Source of the DNA: Jeotgalibaca dankookensis
GTDB taxonomy: Bacteria; Bacillota; Bacilli; Lactobacillales; Aerococcaceae
NCBI RefSeq assembly: GCF_002005405.1
Contig: NZ_CP019728.1
Coordinates: forward strand, 434,001 to 498,000
Length of the DNA stretch: 64,000 nucleotides
Direction: 5' to 3'
Positions 8,627 to 19,200 of this stretch are shown here, one piece after another. Below the pieces are notes generated by a model. It was given only the letters and a program-made list of their open reading frames with translations. It searched no databases and was not told the origin of the DNA. A program made the position numbers and the translations under genes. Every line of letters starts with the position of its first letter. Within the stretch, counting starts at the first letter, position 1.

Positions 8627-9577
8627 ATGACTGAATATGAACATTATAGCGTTCTTTTAGAAGAAGCGATAGAAGGCTTGGCAATCAAACCAAACGGTAT
8701 TTATGTTGATTGTACACTAGGTGGTGGCGGTCACAGCCTTAAAATATTAGAAAAATTAAATGAAGAGGGGCATCTCTACGCCTTTGATCAAGATCGTGTT
8801 GCGATTGAAAATGCTGAACGCGAATTAGCTACTTATATTGAAAAAGGGCAAGTCACCTTGATTAAATCTAATTTCAGAAACTTAAGAGAAGAATTAGAAA
8901 ACAGAAGCATCACTAGTGTTGATGGCATCCTTTATGATTTGGGTGTATCTTCTCCGCAACTTGATGAAGCGGAAAGAGGTTTTAGTTATCGATTTGATGC
9001 AACCTTAGATATGCGTATGGATCAAGATCAAGAGTTAACGGCTTACACAATCGTGAATGAATGGTCTTATGAAAAATTAGTAAAAATATTTTATCGTTAT
9101 GGAGAGGAAAAATTTTCCAAGCAAATTGCGCGTCGAATTGAGCGTATTCGTGAAGACAAGCCAATCCAGACAACAAGTGAACTCGTTGATATCATCCGTG
9201 ATAGTATCCCAGCAGCTGCTCGAAGAAAGGGTGGACACCCAGGCAAACGGATTTTCCAAGCTTTACGAATTGCTGTAAACGATGAATTAGGTGCCATTGC
9301 AGAGTCTTTAGAAGATGCATTGGATTTACTGAACGTTGGAGGAAGAATCAGTGTTATTACCTTCCAATCACTAGAAGATCGTATTGTTAAAACGATGTTT
9401 AAAGAAGTTTCATCTAGGGAAGAAATTCCAGCTAACTTGCCACTCTTACCTTCGCAAATGGAAGTTGATTATAAACTAATCAATCGAAAACCCATTTTAC
9501 CAAGTGAAAATGAGCTCAATCAGAATAAGCGCTCGCAGAGTTCAAAACTGAGAGTGATTGAACGAAGAAAAAAATAG
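8627..9577 (+). CDS. rsmH: 16S rRNA (cytosine1402-N4)-methyltransferase
   Basis: RsmH (MraW) N4-methylates C1402 in the ribosomal P site. The start [13 protein letters not shown] is followed by SAM motif [12 protein letters not shown], the substrate segment [20 protein letters not shown] and the late [11 protein letters not shown], all typical. Length 316 is normal. It begins 8 bases after mraZ with a TAGGTG site in the mraZ tail. Confidence 0.97.
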   Translation: MTEYEHYSVLLEEAIEGLAIKPNGIYVDCTLGGGGHSLKILEKLNEEGHLYAFDQDRVAIENAERELATYIEKGQVTLIKSNFRNLREELENRSITSVDGILYDLGVSSPQLDEAERGFSYRFDATLDMRMDQDQELTAYTIVNEWSYEKLVKIFYRYGEEKFSKQIARRIERIREDKPIQTTSELVDIIRDSIPAAARRKGGHPGKRIFQALRIAVNDELGAIAESLEDALDLLNVGGRISVITFQSLEDRIVKTMFKEVSSREEIPANLPLLPSQMEVDYKLINRKPILPSENELNQNKRSQSSKLRVIERRKK

Positions 9578-9629
9578 GTCGATGCAGTTTGTTTTAATAT
9601 GTATGGGCTAATAGAAAGGAATGTTTTCT

Positions 9630-10019
9630 GTGGCAACATCAGAATATGCGGAACAAGTATACAATCAAGCTGTCGAAATCCAAAACCCAAACCCAAACCC
9701 ACATCCTGTTCCTGTTAACCCTACCGTAACCGCACCACGCCGGAAATATAAAAAATGGAGCAAAGAAATTACCGCACTTGTCGCAATTATGATTACAGCA
9801 ATTATTTTAGTTTTCTTAAGTTTATTGACACAAGTGACTATTTCTAATCAGAATCGTCAATTACAGGATTTACAGGATCGCAGTTTAGTTATTTCAATGG
9901 AAAATGATAATTTATCACAAGAAGTTCAAGAGTTATCTCAATATAGTCGAATTATGGAAATTGCTGAGACGATGGGTCTTGAAATGAATGAAGCAAACGT
10001 AAGGAATGTCATGAGATGA
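9630..10019 (+). CDS. ftsL: Cell division protein FtsL
   Basis: FtsL is a bitopic divisome protein that pairs with DivIC/FtsB and DivIB. A cytoplasmic head carries the Asn-Pro-rich stretch NPNPNPHP, then KYKKWSKE, a membrane segment (about 45 residues in, ITALVAIMITAIILVFLSLL) and an extracellular coiled coil (NRQLQDLQDRSLVISMENDN onward). I choose GTG at 9630: the GAAAGGA site ends at 9620, 9 bases before it. The ATG at 9621 touches that site. The gene overlaps pbpB by 4 bases (ATGA). Confidence 0.88.
   Translation: MATSEYAEQVYNQAVEIQNPNPNPHPVPVNPTVTAPRRKYKKWSKEITALVAIMITAIILVFLSLLTQVTISNQNRQLQDLQDRSLVISMENDNLSQEVQELSQYSRIMEIAETMGLEMNEANVRNVMR
9683..9700 (+). repeat. Three tandem AAACCC hexamers inside ftsL
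   Basis: AAACCC repeats at 9683, 9689 and 9695 encode the Asn-Pro run in the FtsL head. Unit length is a multiple of three, so copy-number change would keep the frame. Confidence 0.85.
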
Positions 10020-12163
10020 AAAATAATAACAATCCGCAAAAAAACCGACGTAATATGACGCGTGTTTTAATGCTCTTCACCGGAGTAATCTTTCTTATCT
10101 TTGCTACCCGGTTTTCAATGATTATGATGACGAAAACAGTGAATGGCGAAAATTTAAGTGAACGGATTGAGAACTTGTATACTAGAAGTAGCATTCTACC
10201 AGCAAAAAGGGGAACTATCTATGATATAGGTGGGAATCCAATTGCTCTGGATGCTACTTCTTATTCATTAATCGGTGTTTTAACTGATAAATGGAGCAAT
10301 GAAGACCAACCTAATCACATTATTGAGAAAGAAAAAACGGCAGAAGCATTAGCGAAGCATATTGACTTGAGTAAAAGTGAATTATTAGAAATTTTGAATC
10401 AAACAGAAAGAGACCAAGTTGAATTTGGTGAACCGGGTATGAATTTAACGTATGGCGAAAAAATTAAAATTGAAGAAGAGAAGCTACCAGGAATTGTCTT
10501 CCAAGAGACACCTTCTCGACTCTATCCAAATGGAGTTTTTGCTTCGCATTTGGTTGGATACGCTGCTATTAGTGAGGAATCGAAAGAAGCAGCTGATCAA
10601 GTGTTGACTGGTTTTATGGGCGTTGAAGAAGAATTTGATAAACAATTAAAAGGAACCGATGGCGAAGTTATAAGACAACAAGATTCACAAGGTTATGCTT
10701 TACCTGGTATGGAGATGATTTTGGAAGAGCCAACGGATGGTAAGGATATTTATATGACTTTGGACTTACGGTTGCAAACCTATTTAGAATCTCTTATAAC
10801 TACTGCATTTGAAGAGTCAGAACCCAAATCCATGACTGCAATGCTCGTAAATGCTAAAACAGGTGCAATTGAGGCGGCAACGCAACGACCAAGTTTTAAT
10901 GCAACCACAATGGAGGGCGTTGACCTGAAATGGCAAAATTTGCTCGTAGAGGAGACATTTGAACCTGGGTCAACCTTCAAGGTTCTCACAATCGCTGCAG
11001 CTATAAATGAAGGTGTCTTTCAGCCGCAGGAAACCTATCAGTCTGGTTCTATTGCTGTTGAAGGTGGAATTATTTCAGATTTTAACAAAATTGGCTGGGG
11101 CGAAATCTCGTATTTAGAAGGATTCGCTCGTTCAAGTAATGTGGCAGTGGTAAAATTAATTGAAAAAATGGGCTTTGATGTTTGGGAATCTTATATGCAA
11201 GCATTTGGTATCTCAACAAGCACGAATTCGGGACTGTCCAATGAAGCGAAAGGTCACTACAATTTCGATTATCCCTTAGAACAAGCCAATACAGCGTTTG
11301 GCCAAGGTGTAACGGTCACACCTTTCCAATTAGTACAAGCTTTCACCGCGATTTCCAATGGCGGAACGATGATGAAAATTCACTATATTGACAAAATTGT
11401 TGACCCAAAAACAAAGGAAGTACAAAAAATAGAACCAGAAGAATTAGCATCTCCTATCACCCCTGAAACAGCAAAAGCTGTCTTGAATTATTTAACGGAA
11501 GTTGTTTATACAGACTACGGAACAGCCTCTGCTTATCAAATTGATAATGCACGAGTAGGTGTAAAAACAGGGACAGCTGAATTAGTAAATCCCGAAACTG
11601 GGATGTACTACACAGGTACTTACGAATACCTCTATTCAGCAATTGGTTTTGCTCCAATCGAAGACCCAGAGTATATTTTATATGTTACTTTGGAACTTCC
11701 ACAAAATAATGAACCGAAAGTTTTCGTCGATTATTTATCAGAAGTTTTCAATCCTTTAATGACACGGGCAGTGTCCTATGCACAATTAGGTAACGAGGAT
11801 CAAGAAGAAACAGTTCAAGCACAAATTCCCAAAGTCACTCAATTATCAAAAGAAGAAGCCATTACAAAGTTAGAAGAAGATGGCTTTGGTTTAATTAGCA
11901 CAATTGGTACCGGCAGTCGTATTGTCCAACAATATCCGGCACAAATGGTTCCAACCTTACTTAACCAAAGGATTATATTGATGACCGAAGGAGCAATGAC
12001 GATGCCAGATGTGAGTGGCTGGTCCCGTGATGATGTTTTAAAAGTTTCTGAATTAACAGGTGTTAATTTTCAATTTAAAGGAGAAGGATTTGTTAGTGAA
12101 CAAGATTTACCAGCTGGCTATCTTTTAGATACCAAAAAGACAATCCATATTACTTTAGAATAA
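10016..12163 (+). CDS. pbpB: Class B penicillin-binding protein (PBP2X/PbpB), septal transpeptidase
   Basis: A DD-transpeptidase that crosslinks septal peptidoglycan with FtsW. An N-terminal membrane anchor is at about residues 15-37, followed by a dimerisation domain starting RGTIYDIGGNPIA. The transpeptidase domain has STFK (catalytic Ser319), SSN at 373-375 and KTG at 517-519. Two PASTA repeats fill the C-terminus (from about residue 605), as in PBP2X. Length 715 is normal. It sits between ftsL and mraY as usual. Confidence 0.95.
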   Translation: MKNNNNPQKNRRNMTRVLMLFTGVIFLIFATRFSMIMMTKTVNGENLSERIENLYTRSSILPAKRGTIYDIGGNPIALDATSYSLIGVLTDKWSNEDQPNHIIEKEKTAEALAKHIDLSKSELLEILNQTERDQVEFGEPGMNLTYGEKIKIEEEKLPGIVFQETPSRLYPNGVFASHLVGYAAISEESKEAADQVLTGFMGVEEEFDKQLKGTDGEVIRQQDSQGYALPGMEMILEEPTDGKDIYMTLDLRLQTYLESLITTAFEESEPKSMTAMLVNAKTGAIEAATQRPSFNATTMEGVDLKWQNLLVEETFEPGSTFKVLTIAAAINEGVFQPQETYQSGSIAVEGGIISDFNKIGWGEISYLEGFARSSNVAVVKLIEKMGFDVWESYMQAFGISTSTNSGLSNEAKGHYNFDYPLEQANTAFGQGVTVTPFQLVQAFTAISNGGTMMKIHYIDKIVDPKTKEVQKIEPEELASPITPETAKAVLNYLTEVVYTDYGTASAYQIDNARVGVKTGTAELVNPETGMYYTGTYEYLYSAIGFAPIEDPEYILYVTLELPQNNEPKVFVDYLSEVFNPLMTRAVSYAQLGNEDQEETVQAQIPKVTQLSKEEAITKLEEDGFGLISTIGTGSRIVQQYPAQMVPTLLNQRIILMTEGAMTMPDVSGWSRDDVLKVSELTGVNFQFKGEGFVSEQDLPAGYLLDTKKTIHITLE

Positions 12164-12206
12164 TAAAAACAACTCGAATAAGTAGTTTAAATAAGGAGAA
12201 TTTAAT

Positions 12207-13172
12207 ATGCACTGGACAGAAATGTTATTGCCACCAGTATTTAGTTTTGCACTAACGGTTAGTATTATGCCGATATTTATAGGGTATTTGCGAATGCGTC
12301 AATTTGGTCAGACGACAAGAGAAGAAGGGCCATTATGGCATGAAGTAAAATCAGGAACTCCCACTATGGGAGGTGCCATTTTTGTTTTATCGGCGGCAAT
12401 TATTTTAATTGGTATGGCATTTTGGCAAAACGTCTTAAATGTTTCCACTTTTATGTTGCTTTTTGTCCTCTTGTTTTTTGCCGTTATCGGTTTTTGGGAT
12501 GATTTTATAAAAGTCTTTAAAAAACAGAATGAAGGACTAACCTCAAAACAAAAATTTATCGCTCAGCTTGCTGGGTCTGCAATTTTTGTCATGCTGTTTT
12601 ATTTTAGTGGATCAGAACCGATTTTAAGTTTACCTTTTGTTGGTTCAGTTGCAAATTGGTTACTTTTTGCCATTTTTACTATCATATGGATTACTGGCTT
12701 TTCAAATGCAGTGAATTTAACGGATGGCTTAGATGGTTTGGTAGCTGGAACAGCAACAATCGCTTATAGTGCCTATGCTTATATTGCTTATCTACAAAAT
12801 CAAATTGAAGTATTACTCTTCTGTCTAGTCATTATTGGTGGCTTAGTTGGTTTCTTTTTCTTTAATAAAAAGCCGGCCAAAATCTTTATGGGAGACGTTG
12901 GGTCCTTATCGTTAGGGGCCGGGCTTGCAGTGGTTTCTCTGGCTTTGCATCAAGAATGGTCTTTATTGATAATTGGTCTTATCTTTGTCATTGAAACAGC
13001 GAGTGTTATTTTGCAAGTAGGTTCATTTAAATTAAGAGGGAAACGTATTTTTAAAATGAGTCCAATCCATCATCATTTTGAAATGAGTGGTTGGAGTGAG
13101 TGGCGAGTAGTTATTACATTTTGGCTAGTTGGATTAGTAGGAGCTATACTGGGCCTTTTGTTAATTCTATAA
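12207..13172 (+). CDS. mraY: Phospho-N-acetylmuramoyl-pentapeptide transferase
   Basis: MraY transfers phospho-MurNAc-pentapeptide to undecaprenyl phosphate, making lipid I. The protein (321 residues) is polytopic with about ten membrane helices. Signature motifs are GTPTMGG near residue 50, NLTDGLDGL at 170-178, KIFMGDVGSL and the MSPIHHHFE loop near the C-terminus. ATAAGGAGAAT precedes the ATG. Confidence 0.98.
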   Translation: MHWTEMLLPPVFSFALTVSIMPIFIGYLRMRQFGQTTREEGPLWHEVKSGTPTMGGAIFVLSAAIILIGMAFWQNVLNVSTFMLLFVLLFFAVIGFWDDFIKVFKKQNEGLTSKQKFIAQLAGSAIFVMLFYFSGSEPILSLPFVGSVANWLLFAIFTIIWITGFSNAVNLTDGLDGLVAGTATIAYSAYAYIAYLQNQIEVLLFCLVIIGGLVGFFFFNKKPAKIFMGDVGSLSLGAGLAVVSLALHQEWSLLIIGLIFVIETASVILQVGSFKLRGKRIFKMSPIHHHFEMSGWSEWRVVITFWLVGLVGAILGLLLIL

Positions 13173-13184
13173 GGAGGTAGTAGG

Positions 13185-14567
13185 ATGTTGGAACGTAATC
13201 GGTTTAAAAATAAAAAGGTATTGGTTCTTGGTTTAGCTGTGAGTGGGTTTCATGCTGCAAAATTACTGCATGAACTAGGAGCAGATGTTACCGTCAATGA
13301 CGCAAAGGATTTATCAGAAAATGCAGATGCACAAGAACTCCTAGCAACTGGTATTCCCGTTGTATCTGGCTACCATCCAACTGATTTATTGGATGACACC
13401 TTCTCTTTTGTCATTAAAAATCCGGGTATTCCTTATTCTAACGAGATGATAAAGCAAGCTTTATCATTGGGAATTCCAATCTTTACGGATATAGAACTCG
13501 CTTATGAAATTATCAAAGCACCCATAATTGCGATTACCGGATCGAACGGAAAAACGACTACAACGACTATGGTTCATGAAATATTAAACTTAAATCGTCA
13601 ATCTGGTATTGCTTATAAAGCTGGCAACATTGGTATCCCAGCAACAACCATTTCAAAAGAAGCTTTACCTGAAGACGATGTTGTCATGGAGTTGTCAAGT
13701 TTTCAACTAATGGGAATTGATACCTTTCATCCCCATATCGCTGTCATTACGAACATTACGTCTTCACATTTAGACTACCACGGCTCCCGTGAGGCATATG
13801 TTGCTGCTAAATGGCGTATAACTATGAATCAAACTCCAGAAGATTACCTCATTTTGAATTGGGACCAAAAAGAGCTACAAGAACTGGCGCAAACTAGCCA
13901 AGCAAAAATTATTCCTTTTTCTCGTAAAGAAGTTTTATTGCAAGGAGCTTATGTAAAAGAAGATTGGCTCTATTTTAAAGAAGAAAAAATAATGCCGGTA
14001 GAAGCCATCGGTGTACCCGGTATTCATAACATCGAAAATGCTTTGGCTGCTTTAGCAGTAGCTAAAATAAAAGGTGCTAGTAACCAATCAATATTTGAAG
14101 CTTTAGCGGCGTTTGGAGGCGTAAAACACCGCATCCAATTTGTAACAGAAATAAAGGAACGTTCCTTCTACAATGACTCTAAATCCACAAACATTTTAGC
14201 AGCGCAAACAGCTTTAGAAAGTTTTCCTGATAAACCAATTATATTTCTGGCTGGCGGACTGAATCGTGGGGATAATTTCGATGCTTTAATTCCATATCTC
14301 ACGAACGTCAAGGCTATGATTGTTTTTGGTCAAACAGCAAAAAAACTAAAAGATATTGCGGTACAAGCGGGGATCGAAACAATTATAGAAGTTGAAGATG
14401 TCGCAGCGGCCGTTCCTAAAGCTTATCAAATAAGTGATTCTGGTGATATTATTTTATTGTCTCCGGCTTGTGCAAGCTGGGATCAATATAAAAACTTTGA
14501 AGAGCGTGGGGACGTTTTTATCCAAGCTGTCGAAGGTCTGTTAGAAAAAGAAAAGGAGGAGGCATAA
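13185..14567 (+). CDS. murD: UDP-N-acetylmuramoylalanine--D-glutamate ligase
   Basis: MurD adds D-glutamate to UDP-MurNAc-L-Ala in the cytoplasm. The ATP-binding loop GSNGKTTT is at residues 119-126. The central domain has ITNITSSHLDYHGS, and the C-terminal ligase domain has NDSKSTN and LLSPACASWDQY. Length 460 is normal. AAGGAGGTAG precedes the ATG; it directly follows mraY and is 1 base from murG. Confidence 0.98.
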   Translation: MLERNRFKNKKVLVLGLAVSGFHAAKLLHELGADVTVNDAKDLSENADAQELLATGIPVVSGYHPTDLLDDTFSFVIKNPGIPYSNEMIKQALSLGIPIFTDIELAYEIIKAPIIAITGSNGKTTTTTMVHEILNLNRQSGIAYKAGNIGIPATTISKEALPEDDVVMELSSFQLMGIDTFHPHIAVITNITSSHLDYHGSREAYVAAKWRITMNQTPEDYLILNWDQKELQELAQTSQAKIIPFSRKEVLLQGAYVKEDWLYFKEEKIMPVEAIGVPGIHNIENALAALAVAKIKGASNQSIFEALAAFGGVKHRIQFVTEIKERSFYNDSKSTNILAAQTALESFPDKPIIFLAGGLNRGDNFDALIPYLTNVKAMIVFGQTAKKLKDIAVQAGIETIIEVEDVAAAVPKAYQISDSGDIILLSPACASWDQYKNFEERGDVFIQAVEGLLEKEKEEA

Positions 14568-14568
14568 A

Positions 14569-15669
14569 ATGAGAATTCTCTTATCAGGAGGCGGGACGGG
14601 TGGACATATATACCCAGCATTGGCCTTGATGCGTCAAATAAAAAAGCAAGATCCTCAAGCAGAATTCTTATATGTAGGCACAGAGCGTGGTTTAGAAAGT
14701 ACGATTGTTCCTAAAACGGGTCTTAAATTTCAATCTGTTGAAATCCAAGGCTTGCGTCGTTCTTTTTCCTTAGAAAATATAAAAACCCTTTACTTAATGC
14801 TAACAAGTGTTCAAAAATCAAAAAAAATTATTCGTGCGTTTAAACCAGACGTTGTAGTAGGGACTGGTGGATATGTATGCGCACCTGTTCTTTATGCCGC
14901 TCACCGACTTGATATTCCTACAATCATTCACGAACAGAACTCAGTCGCTGGTGTGACTAATAAGTTTTTAGCGCCTTATGTTAATAACATTGCTATTTGT
15001 TTTGAGGATGTTCGTTCAGATTTTTCTAAGTATGCAAAAAAAGTTGTTTATACTGGAAATCCTCGTGCTCAAGAAGTAGTTGATAGCGAAGAGATTACTT
15101 CTTTAAGTACCTTTCATTTAAAAGATGACTTACCAACGGTTCTTGTATTTGGCGGGAGTCGTGGAGCAGAAAAAATCAATCAGTCAATGGTGGAAGCTGC
15201 TCCTTTTTTTGAAGGAAAAGCCTATCAAGCGATTTTAGTAACCGGGCAAAGGCATTATGAAGAGATTAAGACACAATTATCGGGGTTAAATTCGGTAGTA
15301 GACAATGTAAAAGTCGTTCCCTATGTTGATAACATGCCCGCTTTATTTCGTAGTGTAGATCTGGTTGTTTGTCGCAGTGGTGCAACAACTCTAATAGAAT
15401 TGACAGCCTTAGGTATTCCCAGCGTTTTAATTCCTAGTCCTTATGTCACAGCTAACCATCAATTAAAAAATGCTGAAAGTCTGGCAAAAAAAGGCGCAGC
15501 TCAAATTATTGAAGAAGAGGCCCTTTCAGGTGATAGCCTCTTTTCGAAAATTGATTCTTTGTTACAAGATGACCAAGTTCGAATGGAAATGTCACAACAA
15601 GCAATTAGCCTAGGAGTACCCGATGCAGCAGATCGCCTATTTAAGGTGATCCAATCTTTAATCGAGTAA
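14569..15669 (+). CDS. murG: UDP-GlcNAc:lipid I N-acetylglucosamine transferase
   Basis: MurG converts lipid I to lipid II at the inner face of the membrane. The glycine-rich start GGGTGGHIYPAL (residues 7-18) and GTGGYVCAP bind the acceptor. GGSRGAEKIN and the CRSGATTLIEL segment form the donor site. Length 366 is normal for GT28 enzymes. GGAGGAG at the end of murD serves as its ribosome site. Confidence 0.98.
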   Translation: MRILLSGGGTGGHIYPALALMRQIKKQDPQAEFLYVGTERGLESTIVPKTGLKFQSVEIQGLRRSFSLENIKTLYLMLTSVQKSKKIIRAFKPDVVVGTGGYVCAPVLYAAHRLDIPTIIHEQNSVAGVTNKFLAPYVNNIAICFEDVRSDFSKYAKKVVYTGNPRAQEVVDSEEITSLSTFHLKDDLPTVLVFGGSRGAEKINQSMVEAAPFFEGKAYQAILVTGQRHYEEIKTQLSGLNSVVDNVKVVPYVDNMPALFRSVDLVVCRSGATTLIELTALGIPSVLIPSPYVTANHQLKNAESLAKKGAAQIIEEEALSGDSLFSKIDSLLQDDQVRMEMSQQAISLGVPDAADRLFKVIQSLIE

Positions 15670-15686
15670 GTAAGGAGGTTAGTAAG

Positions 15687-16466
15687 ATGTTGAAAAAAGT
15701 AGGAGCAAAACGGCCCAGAAGAGATCAACGGATAAGACAGACGAATAAAAAATATATTGGCTTATACGCCGGATTTAGTTTGGGTCTCATGTTTACTGGT
15801 TTCCTCATCTCTCCCTATGGAAAAGTAAATGACGTTTATGTAGAGGGAGTAGAGCAGCTACCAGAACAGCTCGTACTAGATGCCAGTCAAATCAGTCGCC
15901 ATCAAACAACGATTGGGACACTAGCGAGCAGCCAAGCGGTAGAAGCAGCTATCATTTCAACACTTCCAAAGGTCAAAGCAGTTCAAGTCAAAAGAGAGGA
16001 ACTCCATGACATTGTTTTAGAGGTTGAAGAATTTGAAACAATCGCTTATTTAGACCAAGCAAACGGTTATCATAGTGTACTTGAAAATGGCAGTATACTA
16101 GATGAATTTCATCAGGTGCCCATCGGAAATAATCCGATTCTCTCTCATTTTGAGCAAGGCCCTCTACTCAATCAATTTATTACGGCGTTTCAAACGATAG
16201 ATGAAGAGGTACAAAATAGCATTTCTGAAATTACTTATGAAGGTACGAAACAAAATCCTTACAAGATTAGTTTATACATGAACGACGGTAATTATATTAC
16301 TGCGAATATCAATGATTTCGCAGAAAAGATTATTTATTACCCCGCTATGGCCCAAACACTAAAAGATAAAAAAGGGACAATTGACATGGAAGTCGGCGCC
16401 TTTTTTACACCATTTGATTCGGAAACAACTCAAGAAATTGATTTAGAACTGGAATCTAGTGAATAA
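15687..16466 (+). CDS. divIB: Cell division protein DivIB/FtsQ
   Basis: DivIB is a bitopic divisome protein. A basic cytoplasmic head (about 28 residues) precedes a membrane helix near residues 28-46. A POTRA domain begins at VNDVYVEGVEQLPEQLVLDA, with the beta domain after it (LPKVKAVQVKREELHDIVLEV). Only about 258 residues, with a short acidic C-terminal tail. It ends 136 bases before ftsA. Confidence 0.92.
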   Translation: MLKKVGAKRPRRDQRIRQTNKKYIGLYAGFSLGLMFTGFLISPYGKVNDVYVEGVEQLPEQLVLDASQISRHQTTIGTLASSQAVEAAIISTLPKVKAVQVKREELHDIVLEVEEFETIAYLDQANGYHSVLENGSILDEFHQVPIGNNPILSHFEQGPLLNQFITAFQTIDEEVQNSISEITYEGTKQNPYKISLYMNDGNYITANINDFAEKIIYYPAMAQTLKDKKGTIDMEVGAFFTPFDSETTQEIDLELESSE

Positions 16467-16602
16467 TCACTAAAATATTTAAAAAAACTAAAAATTTGTG
16501 CTAGAATAGGTAGGGTATAAGTAATTTTATAAAATCAATAAAAATGGTCACATTATTATCGCGATTCTGCGAAAGCATTAGCAAACGGAGGTTTCAATAA
16601 AC

Positions 16603-17925
16603 ATGAAGAATGAAGGTTTATTTGTCAGTTTAGATATTGGAACCACTTCAATAAAAGTAGTTGTGGCGGAATATGCAAATAATCAGTTAAACGTTATTGG
16701 AGTCGGAAATGAAATATCTAAAGGACTCAGCAGAGGCGTTATTGTGGATATCGATGAAACAGTTACGTCCATAAAAAATGCAGTTGAACAAGCTGAAAAG
16801 AAAGCAAACAAAAAAATAAAGAATGTTGTCGTTGGGATTCCTGGTAACCAAATTAGTATTGAACCCTGTCATGGCATGTATGGTGTCACAAGTGAAGATA
16901 AAGAGATTACAGACAGTGATGTCCAAAATGTTTTCGCTGCTGCAAAAGTACGCTCGATTACTCCTGATAGAGAGATTATCTCCATCATTCCAGAAGAATT
17001 TATCGTGGATGGCTTTGACGGTATTCGAGATCCGCGTGGCATGATTGGTGTCAGGTTAGAATTATATGCCAATATGATAACTGGACCTAAAACAGTTGTC
17101 CATAATATTAAGCGCTGTGTGGAAAGAGCTGGGCTGGTTGTAGAAGATATGGTCGTTCAACCATTAGCGACTGCAAGCGTTGCGATGAGTAAAGACGAAC
17201 GCGATTTTGGAACGATTTTAATTGATCTAGGAGGCGGACAGACAACAGCATCAGTCATACATGATGACCAGTTGAAATTTGTTTATGTCGATCCTCAAGG
17301 TGGCAATCTTGTTTCCAAAGATATTTCTATTATCTTAAATACAACAATGGACAACGCGGAATACATCAAACGTGAATTTGGTTGTGCCATCCCTGAAGAT
17401 GCATCCGATGAGGAATTCTTCCCAGTAGAAGTTATTGGAAAAGATGAACCAATGCGAGCAGATGAAAAGTATTTAGCTGAAATCATCGAGGCACGGTTAG
17501 TGCAGATTTTTGAAACTGTTAAGAAAGCGCTCGACCAAGTTGAAGCGCGTGACTTACCTGGTGGGATTATCTTAACCGGAGGCGGGTCGGCTATTCCTGG
17601 GATAATTGAACTAGCTGAAGAAATATTTGAATTGAATGTTAAGCATTATGTTCCTGAACAAATGGGAATGCGTCATCCAATTTTTGCAACAAGTCTTGGT
17701 TTAATTAAATATACAGGTGAACAAGATGAAATTAACCTGGTGGCAAAAAAACAATCAGTCAAAAACAGACAGTCTGAACCTAAAGTTATTCCGATTCAAG
17801 AACGGAAACAACCAGTGGTTCACACGGAACCAACTTATGTGGAAGAAGAGCCAGAACGCGAACGATCAAAAAGTCAGTCGTTTTTTGACCAAGTAAAACA
17901 ATTCTTCCAGTCAATTTTTGAATAA
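16603..17925 (+). CDS. ftsA: Cell division protein FtsA
   Basis: FtsA is an actin-like ATPase that tethers FtsZ to the membrane. The N-terminal phosphate loop SLDIGTTSIKVVV, the second one LIDLGGGQTT and the adenosine motif ILTGGGSAIPG are present. A polar linker after about residue 385 leads to a C-terminal amphipathic helix (SFFDQVKQFFQSIFE), the membrane-targeting sequence. GGAGGTTTC precedes the ATG. The 136-base gap before it is the longest inside the division cluster and may hold an internal promoter. Confidence 0.97.
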   Translation: MKNEGLFVSLDIGTTSIKVVVAEYANNQLNVIGVGNEISKGLSRGVIVDIDETVTSIKNAVEQAEKKANKKIKNVVVGIPGNQISIEPCHGMYGVTSEDKEITDSDVQNVFAAAKVRSITPDREIISIIPEEFIVDGFDGIRDPRGMIGVRLELYANMITGPKTVVHNIKRCVERAGLVVEDMVVQPLATASVAMSKDERDFGTILIDLGGGQTTASVIHDDQLKFVYVDPQGGNLVSKDISIILNTTMDNAEYIKREFGCAIPEDASDEEFFPVEVIGKDEPMRADEKYLAEIIEARLVQIFETVKKALDQVEARDLPGGIILTGGGSAIPGIIELAEEIFELNVKHYVPEQMGMRHPIFATSLGLIKYTGEQDEINLVAKKQSVKNRQSEPKVIPIQERKQPVVHTEPTYVEEEPERERSKSQSFFDQVKQFFQSIFE

Positions 17926-17959
17926 TTCAGTAACTTAAAGATACGTAGGAGGATATATA

Positions 17960-19198
17960 ATGGAATTAGAATTCGATTCAATCATGAGTGGTGGCGCAAA
18001 AGTTAAAGTAATCGGTGTTGGTGGCGCAGGTGGAAATGCTGTCAATAGAATGATTGCAGAAGGTGTCAAAGGCGTTGAGTTTATCGTTGCCAATACAGAT
18101 ACACAAGCGTTAAATGCTTCAAAAGCTGAAATGAAAATCCAACTTGGGCCAAAATTAACAAAAGGACTGGGCGCAGGCTCAATCCCTGATGTAGGTCGTA
18201 AGGCAGCTGAAGAAAGCGAAGCACAATTAGCAGAAGCACTTGCTGGAGCAGATATGATTTTTGTTACTTGCGGAATGGGTGGCGGAACCGGAACTGGTGC
18301 AGCACCTATTGTTGCTAAAATTGCTAAAGATCAAGGTGCTTTAACAGTTGGTGTTGTAACACGTCCATTTAGTTTCGAAGGCCCTAAAAGAGGTCGTTAT
18401 GCAGCAGAAGGTATTGCTGAAATGAAACAAAATGTAGATACATTAGTTATTATTTCTAATAACCGACTACTTGAAATTGTAGATAAGAAAACACCGATGC
18501 TTGAAGCATTCCGCGAAGCTGATAACGTTCTACGCCAAGGTGTACAAGGTATTTCTGATTTAATTACTGCCCCTGGATATGTAAACTTGGACTTTGCGGA
18601 TGTTAATACCGTTATGAAAGACCAAGGATCTGCTCTGATGGGGATCGGTATCGCTTCTGGTGAAAACCGTACTGCTGATGCGACTAAAAAAGCTATCTCT
18701 TCCCCATTATTAGAAGTTTCTATTGATGGCGCAGAGCAAATACTTCTTAATATCACAGGTGGTTCTGACTTAACACTATTTGAAGCACAAGACGCAAGTG
18801 ATATTGTTGCTCAAGCTTCTACAAGTGATGTTAATATCATTTTAGGTACTTCCATTAATGAAGAATTAGGCGATGAAGTAATGGTTACTGTTATCGCAAC
18901 AGGTATTGATGCTGACCGCAAAAAAGAAGAAAAAAAGACAACAAGCCGTGGTGGAAGTCCATTTAGATCACGTAAAGATTCTGGGTCTCAAACACAAGAA
19001 GAACCAGAGATGGCTGTCGAACAAGAAGAAGAAAAAGACTTGTTTGGAGATTGGGATATCCGCCGTGAATCAAACGTACGTGACACACATGCGCCATCAT
19101 CAAAAGAAAATTACCCACGTTACCAAAATACTAAAGATGAAGATCATGGTGATGACGAATTAGAAACACCACCATTCTTCCGTAAAAGACGGAGATAA
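17960..19198 (+). CDS. ftsZ: Cell division protein FtsZ
   Basis: Tubulin-like GTPase that forms the Z-ring. The GTP-binding signature [10 protein letters not shown] is at residues 107-116, and NTDTQAL and the synergy-loop region [11 protein letters not shown] are intact. After the core (about 320 residues) an acidic, variable linker leads to the conserved C-terminal peptide [11 protein letters not shown], which binds FtsA, SepF and EzrA. TAGGAGGATAT gives a strong ribosome site. Confidence 0.99.
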   Translation: MELEFDSIMSGGAKVKVIGVGGAGGNAVNRMIAEGVKGVEFIVANTDTQALNASKAEMKIQLGPKLTKGLGAGSIPDVGRKAAEESEAQLAEALAGADMIFVTCGMGGGTGTGAAPIVAKIAKDQGALTVGVVTRPFSFEGPKRGRYAAEGIAEMKQNVDTLVIISNNRLLEIVDKKTPMLEAFREADNVLRQGVQGISDLITAPGYVNLDFADVNTVMKDQGSALMGIGIASGENRTADATKKAISSPLLEVSIDGAEQILLNITGGSDLTLFEAQDASDIVAQASTSDVNIILGTSINEELGDEVMVTVIATGIDADRKKEEKKTTSRGGSPFRSRKDSGSQTQEEPEMAVEQEEEKDLFGDWDIRRESNVRDTHAPSSKENYPRYQNTKDEDHGDDELETPPFFRKRRR

Positions 19199-19200
19199 TA

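Noticed and set aside
9683-9700. Hexamer repeat as a phase-variation switch
   Set aside because: The unit is six bases, so slippage cannot shift the frame; only head length could vary.
18397-18756. 119-codon minus-strand open frame within ftsZ
   Set aside because: Shadow of a strongly coding + strand gene; no ribosome site and no family resemblance.
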